From the NCBI RefSeq assembly GCF_001767295.1, contig NZ_CP014944.1, forward strand, positions 2,976,001-3,040,000: a stretch of 64,000 nt of DNA, given 5' to 3'. The stretch comes from Colwellia sp. PAMC 20917 (GTDB taxonomy: Bacteria > Pseudomonadota > Gammaproteobacteria > Enterobacterales > Alteromonadaceae). This document shows, one piece after another, positions 35,686 to 45,853 of the stretch. Positions within the stretch are counted from its first letter, which is position 1; each line of letters opens with the position of its first letter. The notes below the pieces were generated by a model. The model did no database searches. It saw only the letters and a list, made by a program, of their open reading frames with translations, and was not told where the DNA came from. The translations under genes and the position numbers were made by a program.

Positions 35686-36183
35686 ATGTTAATGACCCTA
35701 CTTTCGATGATTGTCGCCCACGCTGATAACCGTATTATTGGCAAAGATAATAATATGCCGTGGCACTTACCCGCTGATTTAGCCTATTTTAAAAAAACGA
35801 CGTTAGGTAAGCCAATTATTATGGGGCGAAAAACCTATGAATCTATTGGTCGTCCTTTACCCGGTAGACAAAATATTGTTATTTCACGTGACCAAAACTA
35901 CCACGCTGATGGGGTAGACAGTGCTACGTCAGTCGAACAAGCTTTGCTACTAGCGGGTGAAGTAGACGAAGTGATGGTCATTGGTGGTGGTGCTATTTAC
36001 AGCCATTGTTTGCCCCTGGCTAACCGTCTTTACATTACTCATATCAAAGCCGATATCGATGGCGACACTCAGTTTCCTGAATACAATACGGTGGAAGATT
36101 GGCAACTAACCAGTAGTGTTAAACTCAGTGCCGATGACAAAAATAGTTTTGATGTGGATTTTTGTGTTTATCAACGAAAATAA
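35686..36183 (+). CDS. folA: Dihydrofolate reductase FolA
   Basis: FolA reduces dihydrofolate to tetrahydrofolate with NADPH. Key motifs are DNRIIGKDNNMPWHLPAD (active-site acid in the W-H-L-P-A-D stretch), GKPIIMGRKTYESIG, and VIGGGAIYS. It has about 165 residues; the ATG at 35692 is an equally good start. A hairpin terminator shared with convergent djlA follows. Trimethoprim sensitivity cannot be judged. Confidence 0.96.
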   Translation: MLMTLLSMIVAHADNRIIGKDNNMPWHLPADLAYFKKTTLGKPIIMGRKTYESIGRPLPGRQNIVISRDQNYHADGVDSATSVEQALLLAGEVDEVMVIGGGAIYSHCLPLANRLYITHIKADIDGDTQFPEYNTVEDWQLTSSVKLSADDKNSFDVDFCVYQRK

Positions 36184-36197
36184 ACACTTTAAAGAAT

Positions 36198-36226
36198 AAA
36201 AAACGCATACGCTAGTATGCGTTTTT
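36198..36226. terminator. Bidirectional terminator between folA and djlA
   Basis: AAAAAACGCATAC-GCTA-GTATGCGTTTTTT works for both strands. Confidence 0.85.
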
Positions 36227-36284
36227 TATTGAGTGGCTTGCAAGCTAGCCACTAATCTCTGCTGGTAATAACAAGCATTAGCGG

Positions 36285-37076
36285 CTATTTGTTTTTAGTA
36301 ATTAACTCGTATGCCCCTTGAATATCTTGTGCTTTTTGCTTGGCAATTTCCATCATTTCTGGTGGTAAACCTTTAGCAACCAACTTATCAGGATGATGTT
36401 GCGACATTAACTTTCGGTAAGCTTTCTTAATATCCTTTTCAGGTGTGTCTGCTGCAACACCCAACACTTTGTAGGCATTCTCTAATTGAGATTGAGAGCT
36501 TTTACCTGATTGACCTTGATGAAATTGTGCACCAGCGATAATCATTTCTAAGAGTCTATCAAGCTCTTTACTTGAAAAGCCTAATTGCTGCGCTATGGTG
36601 TGTAAGGCTTGGCGTTCATCACTGTCTAAGTGACCATCAGCAAAAGCGACTTGAATTTGAATCTCTAAAAAGAGCAATAATAAATCATGACGATTTCCGC
36701 AAACTTGTTTGAATTTGGCAAGGTTATCGTTGAGTGGAAAACCCGCCATTTTACCTTCTCTAAAGGCATCTTGGGCTTGTTGTCTTGACTCTCCTTGCAA
36801 CGATAATTTGTCCATATAAGCATTGGCGAATTCAATTTCATGCTTAGACACTAAGCCATTCGCTTTTGCCATGTAGCCCATCACTGAAAAAGAAGTGTAA
36901 AAAAATGCGCTCTGGCGTTCACTTTCTGAGCTTTTCGAGCCTGAAAGGTTATTAAAATTAAGCCCTCTACCTTTATCAAAGTTATGACCAATAAACATGC
37001 CGATTAATGCACCTAGTAGGTTTTTACTCAGCATAAAACCAAATATAAAGCCTAAAAGTTTTCCCCATATTCTCAT
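36285..37076 (-). CDS. djlA: Membrane-anchored DnaK co-chaperone DjlA
   Basis: DjlA is anchored in the inner membrane by one N-terminal segment (WGKLLGFIFGFMLS). A TerB-like helical middle domain and a C-terminal J domain with the HPD motif (SQHHPDKLVAKG) stimulate DnaK. The ATG at 37076 (MRIWGKLLG) is preferred over a TTG two codons earlier. 263 residues, close to E. coli DjlA. Proximity to lptD is conserved. Confidence 0.94.
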   Translation of the reverse strand: MRIWGKLLGFIFGFMLSKNLLGALIGMFIGHNFDKGRGLNFNNLSGSKSSESERQSAFFYTSFSVMGYMAKANGLVSKHEIEFANAYMDKLSLQGESRQQAQDAFREGKMAGFPLNDNLAKFKQVCGNRHDLLLLFLEIQIQVAFADGHLDSDERQALHTIAQQLGFSSKELDRLLEMIIAGAQFHQGQSGKSSQSQLENAYKVLGVAADTPEKDIKKAYRKLMSQHHPDKLVAKGLPPEMMEIAKQKAQDIQGAYELITKNK

Positions 37077-37113
37077 TATCAATATTACCTGTTTGTGTTA
37101 TTAATTGATTAAC

Positions 37114-37803
37114 TTATCTATTTAGATACGCTAAACGTTCTGGCGTACCAACATCGGTCCATGCACAATCAAGTATGCTGGCTGAAACCTTGCCGTCGCT
37201 AACCGCGCTTTTGAGCATCGGACCAAGCTTTAATACCGACATGGTATTTTTATCTTTAAAAAAATCAGCGCGAAATAAACTAATTCCACTGAAGGTGTAA
37301 GTATTTTTCTGTGTTGATTCTGACTGATTTACAATATTGGTGAGTTGATTGTTATCAAAAATAAAATCACCTTTTATATTATGATCAGGATTGTTAACTA
37401 AGCAGATATGCGCTAACTGGTCTTTGGCTAATTTCGGTAAGTTAGCAAAGTTAACATCAGTAAATATATCGCCGTTTATCAGCATAAAGGCTTCATTATC
37501 ATTATTATTGCTTAATAAAGGTAGCGCCTGAATAATACCGCCAGCTGTTTCAAGTGCACCAGTATTTTCCGGACTGTAGCTTATATTAACCCCGAATTTT
37601 TTACCATCACCTAAATAGTCAACGATCATCTCTCCTAACCAGGCATAGTTAATAACAATATCTGTGATGCCACACTGGGCGAGTTTATTAATATGGTATT
37701 CGATTAGCGGGATCCCAGCTACTCTGAGTAAAGGTTTTGGACAATGATCCGTTAAGGGTCGCATACGTTCACCACGACCAGCGGCTAAAATCATCGCTTT
37801 CAT
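37114..37803 (-). CDS. murU: N-acetylmuramate 1-phosphate uridylyltransferase MurU
   Basis: MurU makes UDP-MurNAc in the cell-wall recycling route that bypasses de novo synthesis and fosfomycin block, as described in Pseudomonas. The N-terminus MKAMILAAGRGERMRPLTD is the nucleotidyltransferase signature (G-x-G-x-R), with LLVNGDIF-like metal-site Asp and WTDVGTPERL near the end. 229 residues. Its start overlaps amgK by four bases (ATGA), the usual amgK-murU operon, which supports this name over a generic sugar nucleotidyltransferase. Confidence 0.88.
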   Translation of the reverse strand: MKAMILAAGRGERMRPLTDHCPKPLLRVAGIPLIEYHINKLAQCGITDIVINYAWLGEMIVDYLGDGKKFGVNISYSPENTGALETAGGIIQALPLLSNNNDNEAFMLINGDIFTDVNFANLPKLAKDQLAHICLVNNPDHNIKGDFIFDNNQLTNIVNQSESTQKNTYTFSGISLFRADFFKDKNTMSVLKLGPMLKSAVSDGKVSASILDCAWTDVGTPERLAYLNR

Positions 37804-38816
37804 GCTAATGTACCTGCTTTAAGTTTTTGCATCGCAGGCAGTACTTTCACTAATAAAAGCTGATGTAAAGAGGCTAATTCAGGATATTGTCCACTGATCT
37901 CAACAAGGTAGCTAAGTGTTAGCGGAATATCTTTTAAGTAGCCGCTTTTATTATCGCGATGATGTAAACGAGCAAATATACCACTCGCTTTAATGTGGCG
38001 TTGTAAGCCAGTTAAGTCGAACCAGCGCTGCCATTGCTGGCGAGTGATATCGTTTAATGAATAGTGCTCTGTCATCATATCTATGTAGCGGTTTAGTAAC
38101 AATGAAACAGACTCGTTTGGCCATTTCAGGTAGCAGTCACGGAGTAACGAGACGATATCGTAAGTGATAGGACCAATGACAGCGTCTTGAAAGTCAATAA
38201 TGCCGAAATTGTTATCCTCGAGGACCATAATATTTCTACTATGGTAATCTCGGTGCACCAAGACTTGCGGTTGGCTCAGCATATTTTCTGTTAATAGTGA
38301 AAAGCAGTCTGTTAACTGCTGTTGCTCATCAGCAGTTAATATAATTGATAAGTGCTCAGTTAATAACCATTGTGAGAAAATATTGAGTTCAAGCTCAACA
38401 AATGCTTGATCATAATGGGGTAATGCTTGAGTGTTCTTAGGCAATGAAGACTGAATTTTTGGTAAAATATCGATAGCTTTTTGATAGGTAAAAATGATAT
38501 TTTCAGTCGATAAAATATCAGCTAATAGCGTTTCACCAAAATCAGCTAAGCAAAGAAAACCTAGTGATAAATCAGCCGCAATAATTTCAGGCACTAAGAC
38601 ATCATTATCCTTAAGGCTCTGTTGCATAAAAACAAAAGCCGCGTTATTAGATTTATCTTTAGGGGCATCAACGGCGATAAATGAACGACCCTTTATCGCA
38701 AAACGATAATAGCAGCGAAAGCCAGCATCGCCAGTTAAGGGGGTCAATTGAATATCTTCGCCTGAAAATTGTTTATCCAACCATAGGTGTAACGCTTGAA
38801 TTCGAGAGCTTGGCAA
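37800..38816 (-). CDS. amgK: N-acetylmuramate/N-acetylglucosamine kinase AmgK
   Basis: AmgK phosphorylates MurNAc at the anomeric carbon to feed MurU. The 338 residues form an aminoglycoside-phosphotransferase fold: LVHRDYHSRNIMV (catalytic HRDxHxxN) and GIIDFQDAVIGP (metal-binding Asp). It heads the amgK-murU pair and is divergent from lptD, as is common in gammaproteobacteria. The kinase fold is certain; the substrate is inferred from the neighbour. Confidence 0.88.
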   Translation of the reverse strand: MPSSRIQALHLWLDKQFSGEDIQLTPLTGDAGFRCYYRFAIKGRSFIAVDAPKDKSNNAAFVFMQQSLKDNDVLVPEIIAADLSLGFLCLADFGETLLADILSTENIIFTYQKAIDILPKIQSSLPKNTQALPHYDQAFVELELNIFSQWLLTEHLSIILTADEQQQLTDCFSLLTENMLSQPQVLVHRDYHSRNIMVLEDNNFGIIDFQDAVIGPITYDIVSLLRDCYLKWPNESVSLLLNRYIDMMTEHYSLNDITRQQWQRWFDLTGLQRHIKASGIFARLHHRDNKSGYLKDIPLTLSYLVEISGQYPELASLHQLLLVKVLPAMQKLKAGTLA

Positions 38817-39008
38817 GTTTTCTATTCCTCAAGTAAATGGTACTAATAGTTATCTTAGGTGAGGGCATAAATGAGTAATGCCAACCCGTATTACCAATAT
38901 ACCGAATTAGCACCCTAAAGAAAATTGCTATATTATCTAAGTGTTTGAGTATAAAATGTGGCTCGCTTTCATCTTTCTTGCTTTAATCATTCATCTATCG
39001 GACTTTTA

Positions 39009-41267
39009 ATGTCATTTCCGCGCTATTTAATTTTAATAATTACTTGTTTATCAATGGCTAAATATAGTGTTGCTCAACAAGTTACCGATATTCTCGATGG
39101 TATGGCTCAATGCCCTATACCGACTTACCCACAGTTAACCGCTACTCAATCTATTGAAAAGAGTAAAGCGATCACTATTTTAGCTGATAAATCGGGTATT
39201 AATAAAAATAAAGTCGCTAAATTTACCGGCAATGTCATGTTGATTAACAGTCAGCAGACAATTCTTGCTAATGAGGTTGAGCTTAATAGAGAAAGTTCAT
39301 CGGTTAAGGCCACGGGCGATATTCATTTTCAAAATAAAGGCATTGACATTTTTGCTGACCAATTGAATATAAGTGAATCGCTTGGCGCGACTACCTTGAA
39401 AAATACTCAGTATCAACTTGCGGGAATAGCAGGACACGGTGGTGCTGGTATTATTGCTGTGTCTAGAGAAGGTACCTTGTCATTAATTGACTCGTCTTTT
39501 ACGACTTGTTACGGCGCTTCACCTGATTGGCAAATGAATGCCAGCGAAATTAATATTTCTAAAGATGAACGTTATTTAGAAGCTTATAATGCAAGGTTTT
39601 CAGTTTTTAATGTGCCGGTGTTGTACCTACCTTATTTTACGATTCCTATTGGTGATGATAGACAATCTGGTTTTTTATATCCTGAAATTGGTAATTCAGG
39701 TAAATCAGGTTTTACCACGTCAATTCCTTATTACTGGAATATTGCCCCTAATATTGATGCGACGATTACCCCAAAATACATGTTAAAGCGTGGCAGTCAA
39801 TTAATGACAGAATTTCGTTATTTGCATGATGAACAACAAGGACAATTTGATCTCGAATATCTAGATCAAGACAATGAGCAAGAAGATAACACCGATGCAC
39901 GATATTTAGTGCGTATGCAACATGTTGGCACCTTTTCAGAGCGATTTCGTGCTTCCATTGACTACACGACAATTAGTGATGATAACTATTTAGTTGATAT
40001 TGGTAGTAAGCACTACAATGATAATGATGCTTACTTATATCAAACAGGTGAATTAGCTTATTTTGCGGATAGTTGGCAAGCCAAGGTAAAATTACAAGAC
40101 TTTGAGGTACTCGGCGATAATAAAACAAACTATAAAGCGCTTGCACAACTTGAACTTGCCAGCCATCAAAAAATTGATGTTTTAGACGGGTTATTTGACG
40201 TCTATTCTGAAGTCACCAACTTTGACAATGCCGATAAAACTCAAGTAACCGCACAGCGCTATCATGTTGAAGCGGGTTTAACCTTCCCTTTGGTTACGCC
40301 AGCTTGGTTTTTGAATTCAGAATTTAAAATACTACAAACCCATTACCTACAAGACAATATTCCTTTGGAAAGTGAGCTTGAAGAAAGTGTAAGTAGAACA
40401 TTACCTAAAGTCCGTTTTCATGGTGGGGTTAATTTTGATAGGCAAAGTCATTTTTGGGGAAATAGTTTTACACAAACCTTAGAGCCGCAACTGCAATATC
40501 TTTATATTCCTGAAAAAGATCAAAGTAATATAGGGCTATATGATACAACCACACTACAAGATGACTATAACGGTCTATTTCGTGATAAACGTTTTAGTGG
40601 TTTAGATAGGATAGCTCAAGCTAATCAATATTCTTGGGGAATAACGAGTCGTTTACTCGACAGTGCCAATCAAGAACAACTTAGAGTCAGCTTAGGACGA
40701 ATTGTTTATCTTAATGATAGTAATTTTACCTTTGAGGAAAACCAAGGAATTGTAGCCGATGCATCGGCATTAGCGGTAGAAGTCTACGCTCGTATAAATA
40801 GTAGGTGGCAATTCAGTAGTGACATTCAATATAATACAGAAGATGATGTTACCAACAAGAGTCAAACCAGTATTGATTATCTTTTTGGTGAAAATCAAAC
40901 AATACAATTGAACCATCGATACACTCGTGATGTCTCAGGTATGACATTAGAACAACTCTCTTTAGCGGGGAATGTCAGTATAAATAAAAATTGGCAAGTT
41001 ATTAGCCGAGTAACTCAAGATTTACAGCAAAACCGAAGCATAGAAACTTATGCGGGTTTACAGTACCAAAGTTGCTGTTGGTCACTGAGTTTTGCTTATC
41101 ATCGTTATATTACAGCAAACTTTGATGAACCATCGAGTAATAATAAAAATCGCGATGAATTCAACAATGGTTTTATGCTAAGATTTAGCATGAGAACAAA
41201 AGACATTACAGATATGTTCAACTCAAGTATATTTGGCTACAAACGCCCTTACTTTCTCAATAATTAA
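39009..41267 (+). CDS. lptD: LPS-assembly outer-membrane protein LptD
   Basis: LptD inserts lipopolysaccharide in the outer leaflet together with LptE. The ATG at 39009 begins a signal peptide (cut near SVAQ-QV); the GTG at 38958 adds an unsupported leader. An OstA/LptA-like periplasmic domain (about 45-165) precedes a large beta-barrel. Cysteines near both ends (AQCPIP, TTCYG and SCCWS) fit the known disulphide pattern. 752 residues. First of the lptD-surA-pdxA-rsmA-apaG-apaH series, with surA 20 bp downstream. Confidence 0.95.
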   Translation: MSFPRYLILIITCLSMAKYSVAQQVTDILDGMAQCPIPTYPQLTATQSIEKSKAITILADKSGINKNKVAKFTGNVMLINSQQTILANEVELNRESSSVKATGDIHFQNKGIDIFADQLNISESLGATTLKNTQYQLAGIAGHGGAGIIAVSREGTLSLIDSSFTTCYGASPDWQMNASEINISKDERYLEAYNARFSVFNVPVLYLPYFTIPIGDDRQSGFLYPEIGNSGKSGFTTSIPYYWNIAPNIDATITPKYMLKRGSQLMTEFRYLHDEQQGQFDLEYLDQDNEQEDNTDARYLVRMQHVGTFSERFRASIDYTTISDDNYLVDIGSKHYNDNDAYLYQTGELAYFADSWQAKVKLQDFEVLGDNKTNYKALAQLELASHQKIDVLDGLFDVYSEVTNFDNADKTQVTAQRYHVEAGLTFPLVTPAWFLNSEFKILQTHYLQDNIPLESELEESVSRTLPKVRFHGGVNFDRQSHFWGNSFTQTLEPQLQYLYIPEKDQSNIGLYDTTTLQDDYNGLFRDKRFSGLDRIAQANQYSWGITSRLLDSANQEQLRVSLGRIVYLNDSNFTFEENQGIVADASALAVEVYARINSRWQFSSDIQYNTEDDVTNKSQTSIDYLFGENQTIQLNHRYTRDVSGMTLEQLSLAGNVSINKNWQVISRVTQDLQQNRSIETYAGLQYQSCCWSLSFAYHRYITANFDEPSSNNKNRDEFNNGFMLRFSMRTKDITDMFNSSIFGYKRPYFLNN

Positions 41268-41287
41268 ATATAAGAAATAGACGATAC

Positions 41288-42589
41288 ATGAAAAAATCAT
41301 TGAAATTTTTACTTTTAACAAGCGCTTTGACGGTAACTTCTTTTTTTCCAGTACAAGCACAACAAGTTGAACTTGATCGAGTATCAGCCATTGTAAATGG
41401 TGGTGTTGTTTTGGAATCTGAAATAAGAGACCTAATCGAAACCATAAAAAAACAAGCACTAAAAAATGATCAAAGTTTACCATCAGATAAAGCGTTAAGA
41501 ACGCAGGTCACTGAAAAGTTGATCAACGATGCGTTGATCACTCAGTTAGGCGAACGTATGGGTGTGCAAGTGAGTGATGCACAACTTGATGAAACGCTAA
41601 CGAATATGGCGACAGAAGAAAAACTAACGTTAGACCAGTTTCGTCAGAATCTTGTTAAAGACGGCACAGATTACGATAAGTATCGTGAACTAGTCAGAAC
41701 TGAACTTATTTCTGGCGAGGTACGCCGCAATAGTGTTAGTCGCCGTATTTATGTTTCACCACAAGACGTGGCTAATTTGATTTCTTCTATGGAAGAAAAA
41801 ATTAATACGGATGTTGAATATCGTCTGGGACACATTCTGATTGAGTTCCCTGCGAATCCAACACAAGATGATATGAATGCCGCTAAAGTTCGCGCTGAAA
41901 AAGTGATTGAATTACTTAATAACGGCAGTGACTTTGCAAAAATTGCTATTGCTTCTTCAGGCGGTTCAAATGCCTTAGAAGGTGGCGATTTAGGTTGGAA
42001 AAATATCAATGAATTACCGACATTATTCTCATCAATTGTTGATGGCGAGAAAAAAGAATCAATTTTAGGACCTATCCGTACCGGTTTAGGTTTTAGTATT
42101 GTAAAAATTATAGATATTCGTGGTTTACAAATCGTTGAAGTAGAAGAAGTCAAAGCACGCCACATATTGATTGAACCTTCTGTTATCTTAAGTGAAGCCA
42201 AAGCTGAAAGTATTTTACTAGGCCTTATGGACAGAGTTAACGCAGGTGAAGCTGATTTTGGCGACTTAGCTAAAGAGTATTCAGACGGACCTACCTCAGT
42301 GCGAGGTGGTGATTTAGGCTGGTCAGACCCTGATGTTTACGATCCTACTTTTAAGGCGGCGTTAGCGCGATTAAAGGTAGATGAAATGCATAAACCTTTT
42401 AGAACTTCATTTGGTTGGCATTTAGCGCAATTAACGGGTCGAAGAACACTTGATGCGACAGAACAAATGAATGAAAGCAAAGCTCGTCGCATTTTATTCA
42501 ATAGAAAGTTTGGTTTAGAAAGTGCGCGTTGGATTAAAGAGCTTCGTGATGAAGCCTATGTAGAGATTTTTAGTCGAGATACAAAATAA
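41288..42589 (+). CDS. surA: Periplasmic chaperone / peptidyl-prolyl isomerase SurA
   Basis: SurA escorts outer-membrane proteins such as LptD to the Bam machinery. A signal peptide (cut near VQAQ-QV) is followed by the SurA N-domain, then two parvulin domains: [10 protein letters not shown]...GGDLGWKN and ARHILIEPS...GGDLGWSD. 433 residues, as expected. Its stop overlaps the pdxA start by one base, TAATG. Confidence 0.96.
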   Translation: MKKSLKFLLLTSALTVTSFFPVQAQQVELDRVSAIVNGGVVLESEIRDLIETIKKQALKNDQSLPSDKALRTQVTEKLINDALITQLGERMGVQVSDAQLDETLTNMATEEKLTLDQFRQNLVKDGTDYDKYRELVRTELISGEVRRNSVSRRIYVSPQDVANLISSMEEKINTDVEYRLGHILIEFPANPTQDDMNAAKVRAEKVIELLNNGSDFAKIAIASSGGSNALEGGDLGWKNINELPTLFSSIVDGEKKESILGPIRTGLGFSIVKIIDIRGLQIVEVEEVKARHILIEPSVILSEAKAESILLGLMDRVNAGEADFGDLAKEYSDGPTSVRGGDLGWSDPDVYDPTFKAALARLKVDEMHKPFRTSFGWHLAQLTGRRTLDATEQMNESKARRILFNRKFGLESARWIKELRDEAYVEIFSRDTK

Positions 42590-43572
42590 TGACAAAGCGT
42601 ATAGCTATCACGCCAGGCGAACCTGCAGGAATTGGCCCAGACTTAACCATCTTCATTGCCCAGCAAGATTGGCCCGTTGAGCTTGTGGTGATTGCTTGTA
42701 AAAAGTTAATGCAAGAGCGCGCTGATGTTTTAGGCTTACCAATAACATTTATTGATTATGATGGCTCGAAAGTCGCTAAACCTCAAAAAGCCGGGACACT
42801 TACTATATTGTCTGTCGATATGGCTGAGGCTTGTATTCCTGGTGAGCTTAATGCTGAAAATGGTAGTTATGTCATTGAAACATTAAGAATTGCCAGTGAA
42901 AAAAATATCTCTGGTGAAATCGATGCTATTGTCACTGGCCCCGTACATAAAGGCTTAATTAATAAAGCGGGTATCGCTTTTAGTGGTCATACTGAATATT
43001 TTGCTAGCCAAGCTAATTGTGCCGATGTCGTGATGATGTTGGCGACAGAAGGTTTAAGAGTTGCCTTAGTGACAACGCATATTCCTTTAGCTTATGTTTC
43101 TAAAGCGATCACCGCAGAACGTTTACAAAAAGTCACCCGTATTTTAAATACCGATCTTATTAATAAATTTGGTATTAAAGAGCCTAAAATCTACGTATGT
43201 GGCATAAACCCTCATGCGGGAGAAGATGGGCATCTAGGTCGAGAAGAAATCGATGTGATGATCCCAGCCTTAAATGTACTCAGAGATGAAGGCATCAAGC
43301 TTATTGGGCCATTACCCGCTGATACTATCTTCCAGGAGAAGTACTTAAGTGATGCTGATGCCATTTTAACTATGTATCATGATCAAGGCTTGCCAGTCTT
43401 GAAATATAAAGGCTTTGGCGCTTCGGTTAATATTACCTTAGGCTTACCTTTTGTTCGAACCTCGGTAGATCACGGTACCGCACTTGAATTAGCGGGTACC
43501 AACTTAGCTGACCCAGGAAGCTTTATTGAAGCAATCACCACAGCCATTAAATTAGCAAATAATCAATCATGA
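42589..43572 (+). CDS. pdxA: 4-hydroxythreonine-4-phosphate dehydrogenase PdxA
   Basis: PdxA oxidises 4-phosphohydroxy-L-threonine in pyridoxal-phosphate synthesis. Features: [13 protein letters not shown], the metal-binding His in SGHTEYFAS and [11 protein letters not shown], and [16 protein letters not shown]. 327 residues. It overlaps surA by one base and rsmA by four (ATGA), so all three are translationally coupled. Confidence 0.96.
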   Translation: MTKRIAITPGEPAGIGPDLTIFIAQQDWPVELVVIACKKLMQERADVLGLPITFIDYDGSKVAKPQKAGTLTILSVDMAEACIPGELNAENGSYVIETLRIASEKNISGEIDAIVTGPVHKGLINKAGIAFSGHTEYFASQANCADVVMMLATEGLRVALVTTHIPLAYVSKAITAERLQKVTRILNTDLINKFGIKEPKIYVCGINPHAGEDGHLGREEIDVMIPALNVLRDEGIKLIGPLPADTIFQEKYLSDADAILTMYHDQGLPVLKYKGFGASVNITLGLPFVRTSVDHGTALELAGTNLADPGSFIEAITTAIKLANNQS

Positions 43573-44381
43573 ATAATAAAACTCATCTAGGCCACCAGGC
43601 CAAAAAACGCTTTGGACAAAACTTTTTACATGACGAAGGTGTGATCAGTAAAATTGTTGATGCTATCGACCCTGAGCCTGGAGAAAATCTTATCGAGATT
43701 GGTCCTGGATTAGGTGCATTAACCGAACCGGTTATTGACCGAGCCGGTGCTATCTCTGTTGTCGAACTTGACAGAGATCTTGCCCATCGTTTACGCCATC
43801 ATCCTTTTATTGCTGATAAAATTACTATTTACGAAGCGGATGCTCTTAAATTTGATTTTAGTGAGATAGCGACCGCAGAACGACCTTTAAGAATTTTTGG
43901 CAACTTACCTTACAATATTTCTACGCCACTTATTTTTCATCTTTTAACGTTTAAAGATAGCGTGAAAGATATGCACTTTATGCTGCAAAAAGAAGTTGTT
44001 CAACGCATGGCTGCTAGTGAAAATTGTAAAGCCTATGGTCGACTTTCAATCATGACGCAATATCAGTGTCAGGTTATCCCTGTTATGCAAATAGGCCCAG
44101 AAGCTTTTAAGCCAGCGCCTAAGGTTGATTCTGCTATCGTGAGATTAATTCCTCATGGTGAGATTAAAAATCCAGTAAAAGATATTAAATCGCTTAACCA
44201 AGTTTGTTTGGCGGCATTTAACCAACGTAGAAAAACGATACGCAATAGTTTTAAAAAATTGTTTACGGTTGAACAATTAGCCGCTTTAGGTATTGATGCA
44301 AGGCTTCGTGCAGAGAACTTACCGATCACAGATTATATCAAACTGGCAAATTTCTTAACTGATAACCCGGTTGAGTTATGA
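43569..44381 (+). CDS. rsmA: 16S rRNA m6,2A1518/1519 dimethyltransferase RsmA (KsgA)
   Basis: RsmA dimethylates two adjacent adenines in helix 45 of 16S rRNA as a late 30S check. [21 protein letters not shown] (SAM site) and the catalytic NLPYNIST are present; 270 residues. Start and stop each overlap a neighbour by four bases. Loss of the gene gives kasugamycin resistance in known species. Confidence 0.97.
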   Translation: MNNKTHLGHQAKKRFGQNFLHDEGVISKIVDAIDPEPGENLIEIGPGLGALTEPVIDRAGAISVVELDRDLAHRLRHHPFIADKITIYEADALKFDFSEIATAERPLRIFGNLPYNISTPLIFHLLTFKDSVKDMHFMLQKEVVQRMAASENCKAYGRLSIMTQYQCQVIPVMQIGPEAFKPAPKVDSAIVRLIPHGEIKNPVKDIKSLNQVCLAAFNQRRKTIRNSFKKLFTVEQLAALGIDARLRAENLPITDYIKLANFLTDNPVEL

Positions 44382-44791
44382 TGGAAGATTCAACATTAAC
44401 TACAGTCGAATCAATTTCTATGGGATATGATATTTCGGTCAGCGTTAAAACTGAGTATATTGCCTCACAATTGATTGAAAACGAAAAGAACTATGTATTT
44501 AGTTATACGATTAGTATTGCCAATAATAGTAATAAACCGGTTAAATTATTGTCTCGTTATTGGTTGATTACCGATGGTGACAATAAGACCTCTACCGTTG
44601 CCGGTGAAGGTGTTATTGGTAAGCAACCGATCATAGCGCCAGACAACACGTACACTTATACCAGTGGTTGTATCTTAAAAACCCCGGTCGGTACTATGCA
44701 GGGCCATTACCAAATGCTAAGTGATGATAAAGACTTGCAACAAGTTGAAATACCTGTTTTTGGTTTAGCTCAGCCGCACATTCTTAACTAA
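44378..44791 (+). CDS. apaG: ApaG protein
   Basis: This small cytoplasmic beta-sandwich protein of unclear role binds nucleotides or divalent metals in studied members. [23 protein letters not shown] and [11 protein letters not shown] are typical. 137 residues, slightly longer than the E. coli protein because of about ten extra N-terminal residues; a later start at the MGYD methionine is possible. It lies between rsmA (overlap) and apaH (16 bases). Confidence 0.95.
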   Translation: MMEDSTLTTVESISMGYDISVSVKTEYIASQLIENEKNYVFSYTISIANNSNKPVKLLSRYWLITDGDNKTSTVAGEGVIGKQPIIAPDNTYTYTSGCILKTPVGTMQGHYQMLSDDKDLQQVEIPVFGLAQPHILN

Positions 44792-44807
44792 CGGCGACGC
44801 TTAGTTT

Positions 44808-45629
44808 ATGGCCATCTATTTTGTCGGAGATATTCAAGGCTGTTACCACGAACTACGCGCCTTACTTGCCCAAGTTGCCTTTTCGCCTGAAACTGACCAG
44901 CTTTGGCTGGCGGGTGATCTGGTTGCTAGAGGTCCAGACTCCTTAAAAACGCTGAGATACATAAAAGCTCTGGGTAATAGTGCTCGAGTGGTTTTAGGTA
45001 ATCACGACCTGCACTTATTAGCGATTTATGGTGGCTTGAAAAAAGCGAAAGCTAGCGATTTTTTCGATGAATTATTAGCTGCTGCAGACGTTGATGAGCT
45101 AATGGATTGGCTTGCTAGTCAACCGCTTATCCAAAAGTTACCCAATGAAAATGTTTATATGAGTCATGCTGGTTTGCCACCCTTTTGGACACCCGCAGAA
45201 GCTATGGAACAAGCAAAAGATGTTAATATCAAGCTAGCATCAGCGCTAAGAAATGATTGGTTAGCCATAATGTATGGCGAAGAGCCCAATCTATGGTCTT
45301 TGGCCAAATCTGCCGATGAAAAATTTCGAGTGACTGTTAACTCACTGACCAGAATGCGTTATTGCCAACTCGATTATGGCTTAGAGTTTTCATGTAAGCT
45401 TTCTGTTGAGCAAGCACCAGCCCATATAAAACCTTGGTTTAAGTTTACCCAAAAACAAACAGATTATAGTTGGATATTTGGTCATTGGGCTTCATTAATG
45501 GGGCACTGTCCTGTTGACAATCTTTATGCATTAGATACTGGCTGTGTTTGGGGCGGACATCTAACGTTATTACGATGGTCTGACAAGCAGTTGTTTACTG
45601 AACCTTGCCACAGCGTAAAACAGAAATAA
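44808..45629 (+). CDS. apaH: Bis(5'-nucleosyl)-tetraphosphatase (symmetrical) ApaH
   Basis: ApaH splits Ap4A to two ADP and removes Np4 caps from RNA. The metallophosphatase motifs are YFVGDIQGCYHEL, WLAGDLVARGPDS and VVLGNHDLH, with late GHWAS. 273 residues. It is the last gene of the cluster; no clear terminator follows. Confidence 0.96.
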   Translation: MAIYFVGDIQGCYHELRALLAQVAFSPETDQLWLAGDLVARGPDSLKTLRYIKALGNSARVVLGNHDLHLLAIYGGLKKAKASDFFDELLAAADVDELMDWLASQPLIQKLPNENVYMSHAGLPPFWTPAEAMEQAKDVNIKLASALRNDWLAIMYGEEPNLWSLAKSADEKFRVTVNSLTRMRYCQLDYGLEFSCKLSVEQAPAHIKPWFKFTQKQTDYSWIFGHWASLMGHCPVDNLYALDTGCVWGGHLTLLRWSDKQLFTEPCHSVKQK

Positions 45630-45853
45630 AAAAACTTATGATAAAGCAATAACTAAAGGTGAAAAATAGCTTAAGCTTGTTATAATAAAATTATTGGTTA
45701 AGTTTTTGACCATATTAACCGATAATCTAATCGACAATAATGACAAATAAGCTATGATTATTGGCTTTGAAAATATAGGCCTGCATTCAAGGAAGTAGCA
45801 ATTAATTTAGTTTACACTCGTACCCAATACTATCTATTTACACGGTGACATTT